The position numbers and the translations under genes were made by a program. From positions 1 to 55,688 of the forward strand of contig NZ_JBEXCV010000049.1 of the NCBI RefSeq assembly GCF_040605455.1: 55,688 nt of DNA, given 5' to 3'. This document shows positions 34,965-42,971 of this stretch, piece after piece. The notes under the pieces were generated by a model that did not search any database, was not told where the DNA came from, and saw only the letters and a program-made list of their open reading frames with translations. The number at the start of each line of letters is the position of its first letter. Position 1 is the first letter of the stretch. The stretch is from Embleya sp040605455 (lineage in GTDB: Bacteria > Actinomycetota > Actinomycetes > Streptomycetales > Streptomycetaceae).

Positions 34965-36034
34965 GCAGCCGGTTCGGGGGCAGCCGCGACGATGGCGGCC
35001 TTCAGTTCGTCCAGCGAGCGCAGTCGGTCGTCCAAACGTTCGAGGCCACGCACCGGAGTGTCGTAATCCCTGAGCGAGGAAACGGATTCACAACCCCACT
35101 CGAGGATTTTCCCGTTCGCGAACCTCTGGCTCGGCTGAGCCAGTGGTCCGGCAAGAAGACGATGAACCTTCGTGAAGCGAAGCGCTCGTTCGCCCTTCTC
35201 GTTGAAAACATCGCACCAGGACAGGATATCCGGAGCGGTCGTGAAGCTTTCCCGGGTCCAGCCGGTTGTGTCCGAGATTCCGAGCTCCCCCGCGGAAATC
35301 GGCAGGCAGGCCCCGTCGTGTGCGAGCGGTGTCCTGCGCACCGGCCCGGAAGAGATGTCAAGATCCGGAATCCGCTCCCGACAACCAATGGCCTCAAGCG
35401 AACGGTTCACCAACCGGGTCAGCATCGAAGCCACCATCGGCCGCACGTCGTTCGATGGGGCATCGGCGGACCGAAGCATGCTCAGCATGGCGAACTGCGG
35501 CACGTCACGCAGATTCGCGGGCGCATTCTCGCATCGTGGCACCCGGACCCACGCGGCGTTGTCGGCGACCGCGCCGCTGAGACCGCCACCAAGGGGAGTT
35601 GCGCCACTCGGGAAGTTCTGCCAGGTCATGCTCTCCAGCGAAGTGACCACCGGCATCTTGAACTCGAAAGCCGCGCGGTCATTTCCGTCGGGATGGCTGA
35701 TGAACGTGTTCTGTGGGCGGACCGCCCCGGCCGCCGTCGGCACGGTGACGTAGCAGCCGACCTGACCGGTGAAGGTTGCGCTTACCGGTTCGCGGGATTC
35801 ACCGTTTCGGATGCTGCCATGCTTTCCGGTAGTCGATCCGCTCACGAAACGCGTGACCTCCGCCCCGGAAAGCGCGTCAAAGCACACCCGCTTCGGCGCG
35901 GCATCGTCTTCTTTTTGCCAGGGCAGATCGCCGTTACGCCCCAATACCAAGCCGGTCGCCAACAACGAAAGGCAGACCACCGACACCGCGACAAATACTC
36001 GTTTCCGAAACAGCACCGACAACTTGCCCCGCAT
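34943..36034 (-). CDS. Single-pass membrane protein with extracytoplasmic domain, unknown function
   Basis: A 363-residue protein. After a short basic head, a hydrophobic helix (about 12-32, VFVAVSVVCLSLLATGLVLG) anchors a large exported domain containing about nine Cys, such as KRVCFD, VGCYVTV, RCENAP, IGCRER, GACLP, SWCDVF, WGCES and AACA, so disulphides are likely. The ATG at 36034 is chosen because GGAAGG lies seven bases upstream. It is downstream of the DUF6571-like gene (49-base gap) on the same strand. The DNA is less GC-rich than the core ESX genes. No family recognised; role in handling or immunity for the upstream secreted protein is speculation. Confidence 0.75.
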   Translation of the reverse strand: MRGKLSVLFRKRVFVAVSVVCLSLLATGLVLGRNGDLPWQKEDDAAPKRVCFDALSGAEVTRFVSGSTTGKHGSIRNGESREPVSATFTGQVGCYVTVPTAAGAVRPQNTFISHPDGNDRAAFEFKMPVVTSLESMTWQNFPSGATPLGGGLSGAVADNAAWVRVPRCENAPANLRDVPQFAMLSMLRSADAPSNDVRPMVASMLTRLVNRSLEAIGCRERIPDLDISSGPVRRTPLAHDGACLPISAGELGISDTTGWTRESFTTAPDILSWCDVFNEKGERALRFTKVHRLLAGPLAQPSQRFANGKILEWGCESVSSLRDYDTPVRGLERLDDRLRSLDELKAAIVAAAPEPAACAVPAK

Positions 36035-36083
36035 CAGCACACCTTCCAAGATGGATCAACCCGACGACCCCGCTGATCCGCTG

Positions 36084-38228
36084 CTATACCCCCAGGGTGG
36101 AGCGCACGCGCTCGCCGCCGTTCCCGTAGTTGAGCATCGAATGCCGCATCGTAATCTCGTTCTCGACTTCGAAATTCGGTTGTCCTCGCTCCGGAGAGGT
36201 TTCCGACCACGTCCGCAGCGCCCCTTCCAAACGCCCCGTGTTCTCCCGGTGCAGCCTTTCCAAGTCGATCGAAGTCTGTTCCGCAATTTCTGCGGTTCGA
36301 TCCTCGTACCACCCGTCGGTAAAAAGATTTATGCGACGCTGGGCAAAATCACCCAAAAAGGCAAGTTGTCCCGGCAGTGCCACTCCGACCACGGCATTGG
36401 CGCCGCCACCGAGACCGTGATACAGGTATTTGCTTTCCCAGTTTTTCGCGGCTGCCGAGTCGCTACCCTGACCCTTGATCACCTGGGTTCGGATCTCGTC
36501 GAGCGCACCCAATGCCCCGGATCCGGCCTCGACCTCCAGGCGCGCCCCACTCGGCGTCGTGGCGGTGACCAGATTGGCCGCCGTGTAATTCAGCTCCTGA
36601 TTGTAGAGAGACCGGAAAGCCTCGGGGTTCTCAGACATCCCTCTGGTGGCGTATATCAAATCGTACTCATCGAAAAGCTTCGCCCCACGGCTGTCTCCGG
36701 CCAGGGTTCGGTGAGTGTCGTCCACGTACTCGGAAAGGATGTTCGCGACGCTGTCGCTCATGTCTCCGGGAACCGCCCCATGCAGTCCCCCTCGGCCCCC
36801 GAGATAGGCAACCGTGTCCTTCGCGATCCGGCGCATCACGTCGTCGTGCGGCAGCATCGGGGAGTCCGGAAGCCCCACCCCGCCGGTCGGAATTCGGCCG
36901 GTGGTGGCGGCCTGGAGCGCGTTCCCGAGGGCGTCGTAGCTGGTCGGTTCGCCCTGACCGCCGATGTGGTCGAGGATCGGGTCGCGGCCCTTGAACAGAT
37001 AGTCCAGCCGAGCCGGGCCGCCGTCGCCGAAGAAGCCCTTCGCGGCCTCCGGGTTCCAGCTCATCGCGGTCAGCACACCGGTCATCGGGTCATAGCCACT
37101 GCCCGGTCGGGAGAGGTCGAGGCCGAAGCGTGGAGGCGGCATCAGGGTCGTGCTCCAGATCGAGGGCTTGCCGGCCCCTTTCTCGAACGCGATCACCTCG
37201 TCCGCGGTCTGCCGCAGGAAAGCGGTGTCGTACGTCCCGTGGCCCAGCAACGTGCCCAGGAGCTGATACCCGTAGACCGTGGCCCGACCCGGATAGGCGT
37301 CACCGTCGCCGACTCTGACGAACTCCCGGCCCGCCTCCCGCATCGAGGCCATCCACGCGGGGTCCTTGACCAGCCGGGGACTTGCCGTGGCGAGCGAGTT
37401 GCCGAGGTCGGTCTGGAGCTGCTTCAGGTCCGCGAGTCTCGGGTCCTGCTTGTCGCCGGCGGCTATTCGCGCGTTCATCTGGGCGATCAGCCCCGTGGCG
37501 TCGTAAAGGCCGGTGGGTTTCATCGTCCGGGTCAGCGCCTCGGCGAAGTTGGGGTCGCCCGAGTTCGCCTGCATGAGGTTGCGCAGCAGGTCCAGTTCAC
37601 CCGGGTTGAGCGAGGACAGGCGAGTGAACAGGTCCGAGGCGCGCTTGGCGTCGGCCTCAGCGCCGCCACCGAGGGCGTTCGGCGAGTCGAAGGTGATCGG
37701 GTCCTTGCCGCGCGTCGCCCGCAGCGCCGCCGCGCCGCGCTCGTCGGCGTCGTTGGCCCGGCGGAGCAGATCCGCGATCCGCCGACCGATCTCCTCGGCG
37801 TGCCCCCGCTGTTCGGCGGTGTATCGATCCCCCGCTTCCTTCGTCACCTCCTGCCCCGGACTCACCGGCATCGGCGGCCAGGTGACCGACCCGTCCGGGG
37901 CGATGACAAGCTTCTTGGCGGCTGCCTCCGCATCGATCCCACGCAGTTCGTCCCGCAGCTTGCGGAGGTCACCGTTGACATCGCTGAGGACGGTGGCGAT
38001 CGCGCGGCACTCGGTCACCGCGTTCTCCAACTGCTTGTTCACATTGTCGAGGCGTACGCCGGCCATCGTGGCGGAAAGCCCCTGCCACTTCTGACCCTTG
38101 ATGGGCGCCGAGAGCTCGGGTCCGAGGCGGAGTTCCACCCCTTGCATCTGTCCGGACAGCGTGTCCCAATACGAGACCGCCGCCGATAACGCGTCGAAAT
38201 TGGCTTGCCGGAACTGGGTGAGGTTCAT
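36084..38228 (-). CDS. Large WXG-like ESX-associated protein (DUF6571-like), candidate effector
   Basis: A 714-residue protein without a signal peptide or membrane helix. The N-terminal about 110 residues form a WXG100/LXG-like helical region with W48-Q49-G50 (KWQGLSATMAGVRL) and a coiled coil after it. The long middle has repeated helical segments. The C-terminal 250 residues include a Gly-rich hydrophobic stretch (YHGLGGGANAVVGVALPG). The overall shape resembles streptomycete proteins annotated DUF6571 beside ESX genes. No toxin catalytic motif is evident. It starts 12 bases after the EspC-like gene stops, so the pair is co-transcribed, which suggests a substrate with its secretion partner. 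Confidence 0.7.
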   Translation of the reverse strand: MNLTQFRQANFDALSAAVSYWDTLSGQMQGVELRLGPELSAPIKGQKWQGLSATMAGVRLDNVNKQLENAVTECRAIATVLSDVNGDLRKLRDELRGIDAEAAAKKLVIAPDGSVTWPPMPVSPGQEVTKEAGDRYTAEQRGHAEEIGRRIADLLRRANDADERGAAALRATRGKDPITFDSPNALGGGAEADAKRASDLFTRLSSLNPGELDLLRNLMQANSGDPNFAEALTRTMKPTGLYDATGLIAQMNARIAAGDKQDPRLADLKQLQTDLGNSLATASPRLVKDPAWMASMREAGREFVRVGDGDAYPGRATVYGYQLLGTLLGHGTYDTAFLRQTADEVIAFEKGAGKPSIWSTTLMPPPRFGLDLSRPGSGYDPMTGVLTAMSWNPEAAKGFFGDGGPARLDYLFKGRDPILDHIGGQGEPTSYDALGNALQAATTGRIPTGGVGLPDSPMLPHDDVMRRIAKDTVAYLGGRGGLHGAVPGDMSDSVANILSEYVDDTHRTLAGDSRGAKLFDEYDLIYATRGMSENPEAFRSLYNQELNYTAANLVTATTPSGARLEVEAGSGALGALDEIRTQVIKGQGSDSAAAKNWESKYLYHGLGGGANAVVGVALPGQLAFLGDFAQRRINLFTDGWYEDRTAEIAEQTSIDLERLHRENTGRLEGALRTWSETSPERGQPNFEVENEITMRHSMLNYGNGGERVRSTLGV

Positions 38229-38240
38229 CGCGCGCCACCC

Positions 38241-38687
38241 CTATGAGCTGAACAGGTTGGTGTTGACGTGCTCGGTGCGCCGATACTGGTCCGCGTTGTC
38301 GCGCAGCGCCTGCGCGGCCAAGGTGAACTGCGCGGCGGCCGAGGCGGCTTGCAATGGCCAGTCGTGTGCCAATTCACGGAGGGCCGCCTGCATCGCGCAC
38401 CCCTCGAGTCCGCCGGCCGCGGTTTGAGCGGTGGCATCCGCGTCCTGGTTGATCTTCATGATCTCGCCGTGAAACGCGTCGGCCGTTCCGGCCAACCGGG
38501 TCAGCTGGTCCGCTTCCACATGCGTGCGACCGGGCACATCGAACGGGCCGCCGGGATCCCCCGGGGGCGGCGGTGTCGCCAAGAAGGGCTTCGGCACGGC
38601 CGGCGTGGTGGAGTTCGGGTCGGCCAGAAAGTACTTGGGTTCCAACGCGCGATTGATCCGCGTATCCGGGATCTCTTGGTCTGCCAT
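38241..38687 (-). CDS. EspC/WXG100-like type VII secretion target
   Basis: A 148-residue protein. A Pro-rich N-terminus (about 20-55) precedes a helical hairpin (57-145) of the EspC/WXG100 type: VEADQLTRLAGTADAF, then AAAQFTLAAQALRDNADQYRR. It ends with the type VII export motif YxxxE (Y135-RRT-E139). The ATG at 38687 follows GGGGGA by five bases; an in-frame ATG at 38699 overlaps that sequence. It leads a unit with the DUF6571-like gene (12-base gap) and the membrane protein. I infer that it targets its neighbour to the ESX channel. Confidence 0.75.
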   Translation of the reverse strand: MADQEIPDTRINRALEPKYFLADPNSTTPAVPKPFLATPPPPGDPGGPFDVPGRTHVEADQLTRLAGTADAFHGEIMKINQDADATAQTAAGGLEGCAMQAALRELAHDWPLQAASAAAQFTLAAQALRDNADQYRRTEHVNTNLFSS

Positions 38688-38780
38688 GGTTTCCCCCATG
38701 TGTTCTGAAGCCGGGTTGTCTCGGCGCGCTGCTGGTGGCGAGACCGCGCCCCCGGCGCACCCGCCATCGGCGCGACGAAT

Positions 38781-38811
38781 GGGCCCGATACCGGACGAGA
38801 CCCCCGGGCCC
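38781..38811. terminator. Hairpin after the canonical mycosin
   Basis: GGGCCCG (38781-38787) pairs with CGGGCCC (38805-38811) around a 17-base loop, 11 bases past the mycP stop. Moderate terminator; the EspC-like unit then needs its own promoter in 38700-38780. Confidence 0.5.
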
Positions 38812-38821
38812 GGCTCTGGAT

Positions 38822-40054
38822 TCAGGCTGTGCCCACGCTGCCCTTCCCGCGCTTTCGGGCGTCGCGGACGACGATGGCGGCGCAGATGACGACGATGGTC
38901 AGGCCGATGGCCATGAACAGGACCACCGAGGCCTGGCGGCGGTCGCGGTCGGCTCGGGTGGGGCCGTGGGCCAGGGGGGCGACGTTGACGAGCTCGGTAC
39001 TGCGGTCGACCTTGGGGTCGGGGACCGGAGCGGACCCGGGAACCCCCGTATAGCTGAGGGCGCGCAGCGGGTCGACCACGCCCCAGCCGACGCCGTCCAC
39101 GTGGCCCGGGGCGCCGCGCTGCGCGGTCTGTTCGATCAGCGTGATCACCTGGGCTGCGGTGTAGGTCGGGTGCGCCGAGCGGATCAGTGCCGCGACGGCG
39201 GCCACGTACGGGGTCGCGAAGGAGGTGCCGGCGCCGCTGCAGTGGCCGCCCTTGGGCACCGTCGACCACATGTCCACGCCCGGGGCCATCACGCCCACGT
39301 ACGGCTTGTTCTGCGAGAACGGCGCCCGCTCGTTGTTGCGGTCGGAGGCGCCGACGCCCAGGACGCCGGGATACTTCGCCGGCCACGAGTCGAGGTTGTC
39401 CTTGTCGCCGGAGTTGCCCGCGGCGGCGACCACGACCACCTGCTTGGCGATCGCGCGCTGCACCGCGTCGCGCAGCTTGGCGCCCGGCTCTTGGCCGCCC
39501 ACGGTGTCCTGGGAAATGTTGATCACCGTGGCGCCCCCCGCCACCGCGAAGTCGATCGCCGCCGCCAGGCTGTCCTCGTTGCCCTTGGTCGCGTCGTCGC
39601 CGCCGTTCTGCCGGATCGGCAACAACATCGCGTCGGGTGCCAGACCCACGAAGCCCGTGTCGAGCCTGGGCGTCAGCCGGCTGCCGGGTCGGGCTGCGAT
39701 GATGCCCGCGGCCATCGTGCCGTGGCCGTGGGTGTCGTCGGTGCCGTTGGCCTTGTCGTTGAAGAAGTCCTTGCCGGGCACGATCGCCGGACCCAACTGC
39801 GGGTTGTCGTCGTCGATCCCGCTGTCGATCACCGCGACCGTGACACCCTTGCCGGTGGACGTCTGCCAGAGCTCGTCGAGCAGTACACGCTGCAGCGACC
39901 ACGGCTTGCCGGGCATCGGCTTGGAGGGGTACACACACTCGCCCGCGAGCAGCTCGGTGTCCACCGGCCCGCCATCGACCGCCGCCGACCCGGCCGGCAG
40001 CAGCAGGCCGAGCGTGAGAAGAGGTGCCGCCCACCGTCGCCGCACGGGTCGCAT
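38822..40054 (-). CDS. mycP: Mycosin, membrane-anchored subtilisin-like protease of type VII secretion
   Basis: A 410-residue S8 protease with a signal peptide (basic MRPVRRRW, then LLTLGLLLPAGSAA) and a canonical catalytic triad D77 (AVIDSGID), H111 (GHGTMAAG) and S278 (GTSFATP). A C-terminal linker and transmembrane helix (about 378-400) follow, with a basic tail. Mycosins are essential parts of ESX systems and cleave secreted substrates. The ATG at 40054 follows GGAAGG at 11 bases; a GTG at 40081 is possible. It lies downstream of the two WXG100 genes but behind their terminator. Confidence 0.93.
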   Translation of the reverse strand: MRPVRRRWAAPLLTLGLLLPAGSAAVDGGPVDTELLAGECVYPSKPMPGKPWSLQRVLLDELWQTSTGKGVTVAVIDSGIDDDNPQLGPAIVPGKDFFNDKANGTDDTHGHGTMAAGIIAARPGSRLTPRLDTGFVGLAPDAMLLPIRQNGGDDATKGNEDSLAAAIDFAVAGGATVINISQDTVGGQEPGAKLRDAVQRAIAKQVVVVAAAGNSGDKDNLDSWPAKYPGVLGVGASDRNNERAPFSQNKPYVGVMAPGVDMWSTVPKGGHCSGAGTSFATPYVAAVAALIRSAHPTYTAAQVITLIEQTAQRGAPGHVDGVGWGVVDPLRALSYTGVPGSAPVPDPKVDRSTELVNVAPLAHGPTRADRDRRQASVVLFMAIGLTIVVICAAIVVRDARKRGKGSVGTA

Positions 40055-40162
40055 CGGTTCGTTCGCCTTCCGGATCACCACCGGACCGGCCCCGGACTCC
40101 CGGGCCGGCCTGGCCTGTCGTGTGGGTGTCCCCGGCCCCCGTGAGACCGATGACGGACACGG

Positions 40163-40190
40163 GAGGAGGCGGGCACGAGCCCGCCTCCTC
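40163..40190 (-). terminator. Terminator of the esx pair
   Basis: GAGGAGGCGGGC (40163-40174), loop ACGA and GCCCGCCTCCTC (40179-40190): a perfect 12-bp hairpin in the 294-base gap 40055-40348 between esx and mycP. It should let the small substrates be expressed more strongly than mycP. Confidence 0.8.
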
Positions 40191-40348
40191 TCATCGCGTC
40201 ACAACGAGGGCACCGGCCACCGACCCGGCGACTGCCCCCGGACCGATACCGCTACCGCGCCGGTACCGATGCCACCTCGGTCGCGCTGTCGAACTGCGAG
40301 CGCCACCACGCCGGTACGGACCCCGCCGGTGCCCCGAAACTCCCGGTG

Positions 40349-40636
40349 TCAGTGCCACATCTTGGCGTTGGACGCCTCGGTCTGGCGGTACGCGTCGGCC
40401 GCACGCATCAGGCCGTCGGCGATGCCGTTGAGCGCGTCCTGCAGACCCTGCGCGTTCTGGTCCCAGCTCGCCTGCTGGACGAGGTAGCCCTCGCGAGCGT
40501 CACCGGACCACGACTCGGTGACCGGCGCGATGTCCCGCTTCAGGCCCGACTGCATGTCGGCGAGACGGGCGTTGAGGGCGCGAATATCGGCTGCGGCCTG
40601 TTCGAGCGCAGCGAAAGTGACAACTACCTGCGACAT
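40349..40636 (-). CDS. WXG100 family ESX secreted protein (second of the pair)
   Basis: A 95-residue four-square WXG100 protein: two helices joined by the W43-S44-G45 turn (VTESWSGDAREGY) and ending with the export signal YxxxE (Y83-RQT-E87). Such proteins form antiparallel dimers and are secreted as pairs through EccC. It lies 100 bases downstream of the other WXG100 gene and is followed by a strong terminator. In Streptomyces the pair is called EsxA/EsxB; which is which cannot be settled from the sequence alone, so no symbol is given. The ribosome binding site GGGGAG is seven bases upstream. Confidence 0.92.
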   Translation of the reverse strand: MSQVVVTFAALEQAAADIRALNARLADMQSGLKRDIAPVTESWSGDAREGYLVQQASWDQNAQGLQDALNGIADGLMRAADAYRQTEASNAKMWH

Positions 40637-40736
40637 GCTTTCTCCCCAGTGTCGGATGACCGGCTTGCGACCGGGGCATCGCCCCGAGCAGCACGAGAGC
40701 GAGTACGACCGCCTGCGACCGAGAATCGGACCTCGG

Positions 40737-41042
40737 TCAGAACATCAACTTCGAGATTTTGCCGGACACGGCCGTCTCGGTCTGGTCGTACGAGTTGGCG
40801 TTGTGGCCCATGGCCCCGGAAATGGCGTCAAGAGCGCGCTTGACACCGAGCGCCTTCTGCACGGCCTGTTCCTGCAGCGGGTCGAACTGGTTCCTGGCAG
40901 CGCCCTGCCACTGACCCTCGATCGCGTCGACCTTGCGGTTCATCTCCTGGATGGCCGCTTCGAGGTCGGTCGCCACGCCCTGAACCTTCTTCGACAACTC
41001 CGCCAACATCTGCGGAGTGATCTTGAACGCTTCACCTGCCAT
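40737..41042 (-). CDS. WXG100 family ESX secreted protein (first of the pair)
   Basis: A 101-residue WXG100 protein with the W45-Q46-G47 turn (AIEGQWQGAARNQF) and the export signal YxxxE (Y85-DQT-E89). It probably heterodimerises with the product of the next gene, and both carry an export signal. GGGGGA lies eight bases upstream of the ATG. The 285-base gap to eccB (41043-41327) has no gene and should contain the esx promoter; it includes an A/T-richer stretch near 41180-41195. Confidence 0.92.
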   Translation of the reverse strand: MAGEAFKITPQMLAELSKKVQGVATDLEAAIQEMNRKVDAIEGQWQGAARNQFDPLQEQAVQKALGVKRALDAISGAMGHNANSYDQTETAVSGKISKLMF

Positions 41043-41327
41043 GTTTCACCATCCCCCATGAGACAGACGTGCGCGAGGAAAGGTTCGTGTCACCCGTGTC
41101 GGGTGCCCCCGCACCAACGTCACCGTTGCGACGTCGTGGGAACTCTAACCGCAACCCGGGACGCCACCCAAGCGACGCCCTACTCATAGTTACGGAACCT
41201 TGACTCGGTCGATACCACCGCGGCCTTGTGCAATGCGCCGGTCTTCGGTCGTGCCTTCCGGTTCTCCGGTCGGGAGTCGTCACCACTCACGACCCGTCCG
41301 ACGCTACCCCAACTCCCGCACCCCGGC

Positions 41328-42803
41328 TCAGGAACCCTGCGGCTTCTTGGCATCGGCCGTACTCAATTGCGGCCCTCGCGAGACCAGTTCGGACCACGCC
41401 CGGGGCAACGGCTTGACCTCCACGCCCTTGTAGCCCAGCCGCTGCTTCGCCTCGCTGTCCTGGTTCGGCCCGGCCGGCGCGCCGCCGGCCTGCGCCTCCT
41501 CCGGCACGCTGTAGCGCAGTCCCGAGTCGGCAACCAGGTACGTCGGACCATCCTCGGGCGTCCCGGTCACCTCGCGATACAGCGCCCCCGCACCGGGCTT
41601 GACCCACACGCCGCCCATGCCGTCGACCAGTTGCTCCGGCGGCCGGGTCCCGGCGGACTGCGTGGTCACCGGCTGGATGCCGCGCCACTCGCCGGAGAAC
41701 GTGTTGCACACCACGTTGCGCGGCAACTCCAGGTCGTTGCGCGTCATCCGGTTCATCGGCGTCGGCGGGATCTCCGGCCAGCCCTTGTCCGCGGCGAACG
41801 TACGGTCCTGCACCACGGCGCCGCCGAGCGTGCCGAGGTTGACCGGGAAGGCGGTGGGCGTGGTGTTCCCGTACGCCTCCCTCGCCCTGGGGTTCGTGGT
41901 CAGCAGCACGGCGGTCAGCTCGCTGACCGGCATCACGCCCTCCATGGTGACCACGTAGTTCTGCCGCTGGGCACTGCCCTCCGCGCGCAGCACGATGCCA
42001 ACCTTGTTGTACTCCCTGGCCAGCGGCAGTTGGGTCTGCTTGCCGTAGTCGGCCGGCATCGGGTGGTCGATGGTGCCGCCGTCGATCAGCGTCGCCAGCC
42101 ACGCGTCGCTGACCGGTTGCGCGGGCGCGCCGCCCAGGTTCAGCGCACCGATCACGGTGGGCGTCTCCGTCACGAAGCGCTTGCCCTGGTAGACCAGGTA
42201 CTTGCGCTGGTTCCGGTCCTGCACGAACAGCGCCTCGCCCGGTCGCAGCGCACCGTCCGCCGGAGCCGCGCCGATGAACACGCTGCGCTGCGGCTCGCCG
42301 GCCGGGTCGGGCTTGCCGTCCTTGCCCACGGCCGGCCGCTCGCACACGGTCCAGGACTTGCGCTCCTTGACCTCCTTGGCCGTCGGCAGCCGGTCCGGTG
42401 CGTTCGGGATGCCCAGCGGCGCACCGTGGCTGACGCTGTTGAGCCGGCTCTCCGGAACCATGTTGACCTTGAAGTTGCCCGGGTCGAGCAGCAGTCGGCC
42501 GGAGGCGATGTTGAGCACCGGGTGCAGCTTGCCGTCGAGGAAGACGTACCGGCTCGCCGAGTCGCGGCCCACGATCAGGCTGCTCTTGTCCTTCCAACCG
42601 GGCGGCGTCCCGGGCTTGATCAGCCCGACCACCCCGAACCCGACCAGCACCAGCATCGCGACCACGATGCTCGGCGTGACCATGCGCATCGGCTTGGGCG
42701 CGTTCTCCTCGGTGCCACCGCCCGGAGCCGGTTGCAGGAACGCGGCCACCATCCGGCGGCGCGCGAAGATGTACGCCTCAAGCTGCTCGCGGCGCGATGC
42801 CAT
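41328..42803 (-). CDS. eccB: EccB, type VII secretion membrane component
   Basis: A 491-residue protein with the family layout: a short cytosolic head with the RREQLEAYIFARRRMVAAF signature (4-22), one transmembrane helix (about 43-62) and a large extracytoplasmic domain. The latter starts with WKDKSSLIVGRDSASRYVFLDGKLHPVLN, and the domain contains two Cys (TVCERP, VVCNTF) that probably form the conserved disulphide. The ATG at 42803 follows GGGGAG by five bases. It is divergent from eccE and upstream of the esx genes. EccB forms the periplasmic or outer face of the ESX core complex. Confidence 0.95.
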   Translation of the reverse strand: MASRREQLEAYIFARRRMVAAFLQPAPGGGTEENAPKPMRMVTPSIVVAMLVLVGFGVVGLIKPGTPPGWKDKSSLIVGRDSASRYVFLDGKLHPVLNIASGRLLLDPGNFKVNMVPESRLNSVSHGAPLGIPNAPDRLPTAKEVKERKSWTVCERPAVGKDGKPDPAGEPQRSVFIGAAPADGALRPGEALFVQDRNQRKYLVYQGKRFVTETPTVIGALNLGGAPAQPVSDAWLATLIDGGTIDHPMPADYGKQTQLPLAREYNKVGIVLRAEGSAQRQNYVVTMEGVMPVSELTAVLLTTNPRAREAYGNTTPTAFPVNLGTLGGAVVQDRTFAADKGWPEIPPTPMNRMTRNDLELPRNVVCNTFSGEWRGIQPVTTQSAGTRPPEQLVDGMGGVWVKPGAGALYREVTGTPEDGPTYLVADSGLRYSVPEEAQAGGAPAGPNQDSEAKQRLGYKGVEVKPLPRAWSELVSRGPQLSTADAKKPQGS

Positions 42804-42971
42804 CGTTCTCCCCGTGATCGACCGTGCGCTCCGGCTGAAGGTTCTATCACCGACGCGACCACAGGGTCGCGGGCAATCCCCCGGCCCCGTACCGTACGGT
42901 GTGCCGCACCCGCCGTGACAGTCGGGCGACGGCATACGGGGACAAGTCGTGAGCATGGGGGATCTACAAAC

